A stretch of DNA of 14,818 nucleotides from positions 1 through 14,818 of the forward strand of contig JBGTFQ010000232.1 of NCBI GenBank assembly GCA_041747155.1, in the 5' to 3' direction. Positions 12,964-14,818 of this stretch are shown one piece after another. The notes beneath the pieces were generated by a model. It searched no databases, was not told the origin of the DNA, and worked only from the letters and a program-made list of their open reading frames with translations. Each line of letters starts with the position of its first letter. Position 1 is the stretch's first letter. The DNA is from JACDDK01 sp041747155 (GTDB lineage: Bacteria; Actinomycetota; Rubrobacteria; Rubrobacterales; Rubrobacteraceae). A program made the translations under genes and the position numbers.

Positions 12964-13830
12964 CTACCCCTGATACTCCACGGGCTTCTTCGACGAACGG
13001 CTCTTGCGGTTCCGTGTCCAGCGGAATACGGCGTAGGCGATACCTAGAAGTACGAGCACCACGAAAGCCCCCGCAACGAACGGGTTTCCGGCAAAACCGC
13101 CGACCCATTGCTGGGTTGCGAAAGCCAGTTCGGTGGCTCCGTTGGCCGCGTATACGCCTTCGAGGGCCGAAGTACCTTCGTAGACGATGAACAGCACGCC
13201 AATGGCAATGAAGAGGAGACCGGAGATCAGGTTAGTCGTGTGCATCCGCAGACTGCCGATGGAGATCTCACGTCCCCGCAACCAGCGCCGGTGTCCGAGG
13301 TCGAAGCGGTCCCAGAGAAGCGCCATCACAAATAGCGGCGCGGCCATCCCCGCAGCGTAGATCGCCAGAAGAACCGCTCCGGTCAACGCGGTTCCTGAGG
13401 CGGCGGCGACGGTCAAGACAGCGCCCAGTATCGGGCCAGAGCAAAAACCAGCGAAACCGTACACCGCTCCAAGAGCGAATGTCGAGGCCAGAGAGTCGCC
13501 CTTTATCTTGCCTTGCAGACGTGAGAGCGGGCCAATAGAGAAGCCCCTGCCTAACAGTTGGATCACCCCGAACGCGATAATGAGTAGGCCGGAGACCAGG
13601 ATCAGGGTTCCCCGATACCCGTAGACCAACCTGCTGACAGCCGCTATCCCCATCCCGAGCGGCACGAGCGTAACTGCGAGCCCAACATAGAACACAAGCG
13701 TTCGCCGCACCAACTCCCCCCGCGATCCAAACGCATAAGCAAAGAATGCGGGCAACAGCAGCGCGCTACAAGGCGAGAGCAACGAGAGCAACCCGCCCAG
13801 AAAAGCGGCGAGGTACGATACCTCAACCAC
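12964..13830 (-). CDS. ccdA: CcdA/DsbD-type transmembrane thiol-disulfide electron carrier
   Basis: CcdA passes electrons from cytoplasmic thioredoxin across the membrane to extracytoplasmic thiol oxidoreductases. The 288-residue protein has the two half-repeats with one redox cysteine each: L-S-P-C21-S-A-L-L-L-P-A-F in the first helix and G-F-A-G-F-C130-S-G-P-I-L-G-A-V-L in the fourth. About six membrane helices are seen, plus an added extracytoplasmic loop (about 217-250), a further helix (252-270) and a basic Arg/Lys/Ser tail. It starts at GTG 13830, inside the last eight bases of the DsbA-like gene, so the two are translationally coupled. That arrangement makes the DsbA-like lipoprotein its likely redox partner (inference). 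Confidence 0.92.
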   Translation of the reverse strand: MVEVSYLAAFLGGLLSLLSPCSALLLPAFFAYAFGSRGELVRRTLVFYVGLAVTLVPLGMGIAAVSRLVYGYRGTLILVSGLLIIAFGVIQLLGRGFSIGPLSRLQGKIKGDSLASTFALGAVYGFAGFCSGPILGAVLTVAAASGTALTGAVLLAIYAAGMAAPLFVMALLWDRFDLGHRRWLRGREISIGSLRMHTTNLISGLLFIAIGVLFIVYEGTSALEGVYAANGATELAFATQQWVGGFAGNPFVAGAFVVLVLLGIAYAVFRWTRNRKSRSSKKPVEYQG

Positions 13831-14605
13831 CAGCGGACGCCTTAGCGTTCTCTATGGCCGTCTCGTACACATCCACCGTCTGAAATCCAACGAGCGCCTG
13901 GCCGTTGATGACGACCGTAGGCGTACCAACGATGCCCTCTTCCTGGGCTTTCTGAAAGTCTTCGTTCACGGCATTCTCGACACGAACGCTCGTGTAATCT
14001 TTCTTGAACCGCTCCGCATCCAGACCAAGCTCTTTGGCGAAGGCGGCCAGATTCTCGTCGCTGTAGCCGCCGCTGTTGCCCGAGGACTGATTGTTGAACA
14101 GCAGTTCGTGGTACTCCCAGAACTTGTCTTGTTCCTGGGCAGCTCGCGCCGCGAAAGCCGCGTTCGCGGATTCCTGACCCTGCGCCGGGAAATCGTGCCA
14201 CTCGATGCGTAGCGTTCCATCCTCAACGTATTTCATCAACTCCGGTTTCACCTCACGGGTGAATTTGCCGCAGAACGGTCATTGAAAGTCCGAATATTCC
14301 AGCATCACCACCGGAGCGTCCGCGTCGCCGAGGCTCGGACTACCAAGCTTGCCGCTCCCCGAGGAGGCAGTCTTTTGCTTCTTCTCCCCGGAAGACTTTG
14401 TGGGGCCCGAGGATTTCTCCTGCTTCTCAGAGGATGCTGTGTCGCCTCCGCCGGAACCGCCGCCGGAACCGCCGCCGGAACCACTATCGCCGGAGTCGCC
14501 ACTGGAGCCGGAGTCGGTCGCGCCGCCACAGGCTGCAAGGACTAGCGTGGCTACGAGCGTCAGCAGTGCTATCTGTAGGAATGTTGAGCTTTTTCTGTTT
14601 CGCAA
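13823..14605 (-). CDS. DsbA-like thiol oxidoreductase lipoprotein with in-frame TGA at the active site; candidate selenoprotein
   Basis: Read through one TGA (14281-14279), this is a 260-residue lipoprotein. Residues 1-26 form a signal with lipobox L-A-A-C26; 27-87 are a Gly/Ser then Lys/Ser stalk; the Thioredoxin_4/DsbA domain starts at about 88. The sequence S-D-F-Q-[TGA 109]-P-F-C112-G-K-F places the TGA exactly at the first cysteine of a C-P-F-C site. A helical insert and the cis-proline loop G-T-P229-T-V-V-I-N-G follow, all in the same frame. The start is TTG 14605 with AAGGAG and a 10-nt spacer. Selenocysteine (U-P-F-C) is the favoured reading because of the position and a downstream hairpin; a nonsense mutation or sequencing error is the alternative. 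Without readthrough the pieces are a 108-residue stalk and a C-terminal fragment from GTG 14251 that lacks the active site. Confidence 0.7.
14243..14281 (-). promoter_or_regulatory. UGA codon and candidate bacterial SECIS hairpin
   Basis: On the minus strand the UGA (14281-14279) is followed after 15 nt by the perfect 6-bp stem UUCACC (14263-14258) / GGUGAA (14252-14247), closing the 5-nt loop C-G-U-G-A (14257-14253). A lower stem, CGG (14270-14268) with CCG (14245-14243), can form across an asymmetric internal loop. The apical loop begins 21 nt after the UGA and has GU in its second and third positions. By recalled rules for bacterial SECIS elements, this is the expected distance and loop content for SelB recruitment. 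No bulged U like that of the E. coli fdhF element is seen. Confidence 0.5.
14447..14482 (-). repeat. Three tandem 12-bp units coding a Gly/Ser stalk
   Basis: Units 14447-14458, 14459-14470 and 14471-14482 (consensus gccgccggaacc on the plus strand) encode repeated G-S-G-G in the linker of the DsbA-like lipoprotein. They are in frame and likely variable in number. Confidence 0.7.
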
Positions 14606-14631
14606 AGTTTGTCGTCTCCTTTGGATGGGTG

Positions 14632-14818
14632 TCAGAGCCAGTCGCGCCTGTCGAAGACTCGGTACAGCGTCAGGGATACGATCAGCATCAGCAGGATCGC
14701 GAACGGGTAGCCTAGTAGCCAGTGTAGTTCGGGCATGTGATCGAAGTTCATACCATAGATGCTCGCTACGAGCGTGGGCGCGAAGAGGATTGCGGCCCAG
14801 GCGGAGATTTTCTTTGTC
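14632..14818 (-). CDS. corA: CorA-type magnesium/cobalt transporter, C-terminal end (partial)
   Basis: The last 62 residues of a gene running off the right edge of the window are present. They contain the end of the first transmembrane helix with the CorA signature Y-G-M-N-F, the short periplasmic loop D-H-M-P-E-L-H-W, the second helix (G-Y-P-F-A-I-L-L-M-L-I-V-S-L) and a basic end R-R-D-W-L followed by TGA. The GMN motif marks the mouth of the pentameric Mg2+/Co2+ pore. Its stop lies 26 bp before the TTG start of the DsbA-like gene, so they may share a transcript. The cytoplasmic domain is outside the window. Confidence 0.93.
   Translation of the reverse strand, partial: TKKISAWAAILFAPTLVASIYGMNFDHMPELHWLLGYPFAILLMLIVSLTLYRVFDRRDWL

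Noticed and set aside
13823..14251. Separate 142-residue gene starting at GTG 14251
   Set aside because: The start would fall inside the domain after the active site and has no suitable ribosome site; it is the rest of the same DsbA-like gene.
14279..14605. Separate 108-residue lipoprotein gene ending at the TGA
   Set aside because: It ends at S-D-F-Q in the middle of a DsbA-fold strand, and the downstream frame continues the same domain without a shift, so it is the front part of one gene.

Overview
The window looks like chromosomal DNA from a high-GC Gram-positive-type bacterium, most likely an actinobacterium of the Rubrobacter kind. This rests on recalled protein similarity and style, not on a search: GC-rich codons, many GTG and TTG starts, lipoproteins with long Gly/Ser-rich stalks, and a succinylase-type lysine pathway. 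No tRNA, rRNA, CRISPR array, insertion sequence or phage gene is visible. It reads as a compact, mostly housekeeping region.

Layout. (1) 1-2370, minus strand: a Rieske-type 2Fe-2S lipoprotein followed by a MerR-like HTH/coiled-coil protein, and upstream of them an aquaporin-family channel with an unusual Arg/Ser-rich tail. (2) 2371-3020: an AT-rich divergent promoter region and a DoxX-family membrane protein on the plus strand. (3) 3028-6691, minus strand: a tightly packed four-gene unit with gaps of 0-2 bp: diaminopimelate decarboxylase (lysA), a GNAT-like acetyltransferase, a class IV aminotransferase and a small sulfotransferase-like protein. (4) 6769-10037, plus strand: dapC, dapD and dapE, divergent from lysA. 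Together with lysA they cover most of the succinylase route from tetrahydrodipicolinate to lysine; dapF is not in the window. (5) 10045-14818, minus strand: the end of a corA magnesium transporter, a DsbA-like redox lipoprotein, CcdA, a lipoate ligase-family protein, a homocysteine methyltransferase-family protein and an AI-2E-family permease, in one closely spaced series.

The most notable observation is in region 5. The DsbA-like lipoprotein (13823-14605) is split by a single in-frame TGA, and that TGA sits exactly where the first cysteine of the CPFC active site belongs (S-D-F-Q-[TGA]-P-F-C-G-K-F). The reading frame is intact on both sides. Starting 15 bases after the TGA is a 6-bp hairpin with a GU-containing 5-nt loop, and a 3-bp lower stem lies outside it, at the spacing expected of a bacterial SECIS element. 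The simplest reading is a selenocysteine-containing thiol oxidoreductase (active site U-P-F-C), translationally coupled to CcdA. Ordinary annotation would break it into two meaningless ORFs. A nonsense mutation or sequencing error is the main alternative.

Other points worth a second look are the lysA-linked GNAT/aminotransferase/sulfotransferase unit, whose last two genes resemble the two halves of a plant fusion protein; a PLP enzyme with Thr at the usual cofactor-binding Glu position; a methyltransferase with His at a zinc-ligand Cys position; and the RS-rich aquaporin tail.
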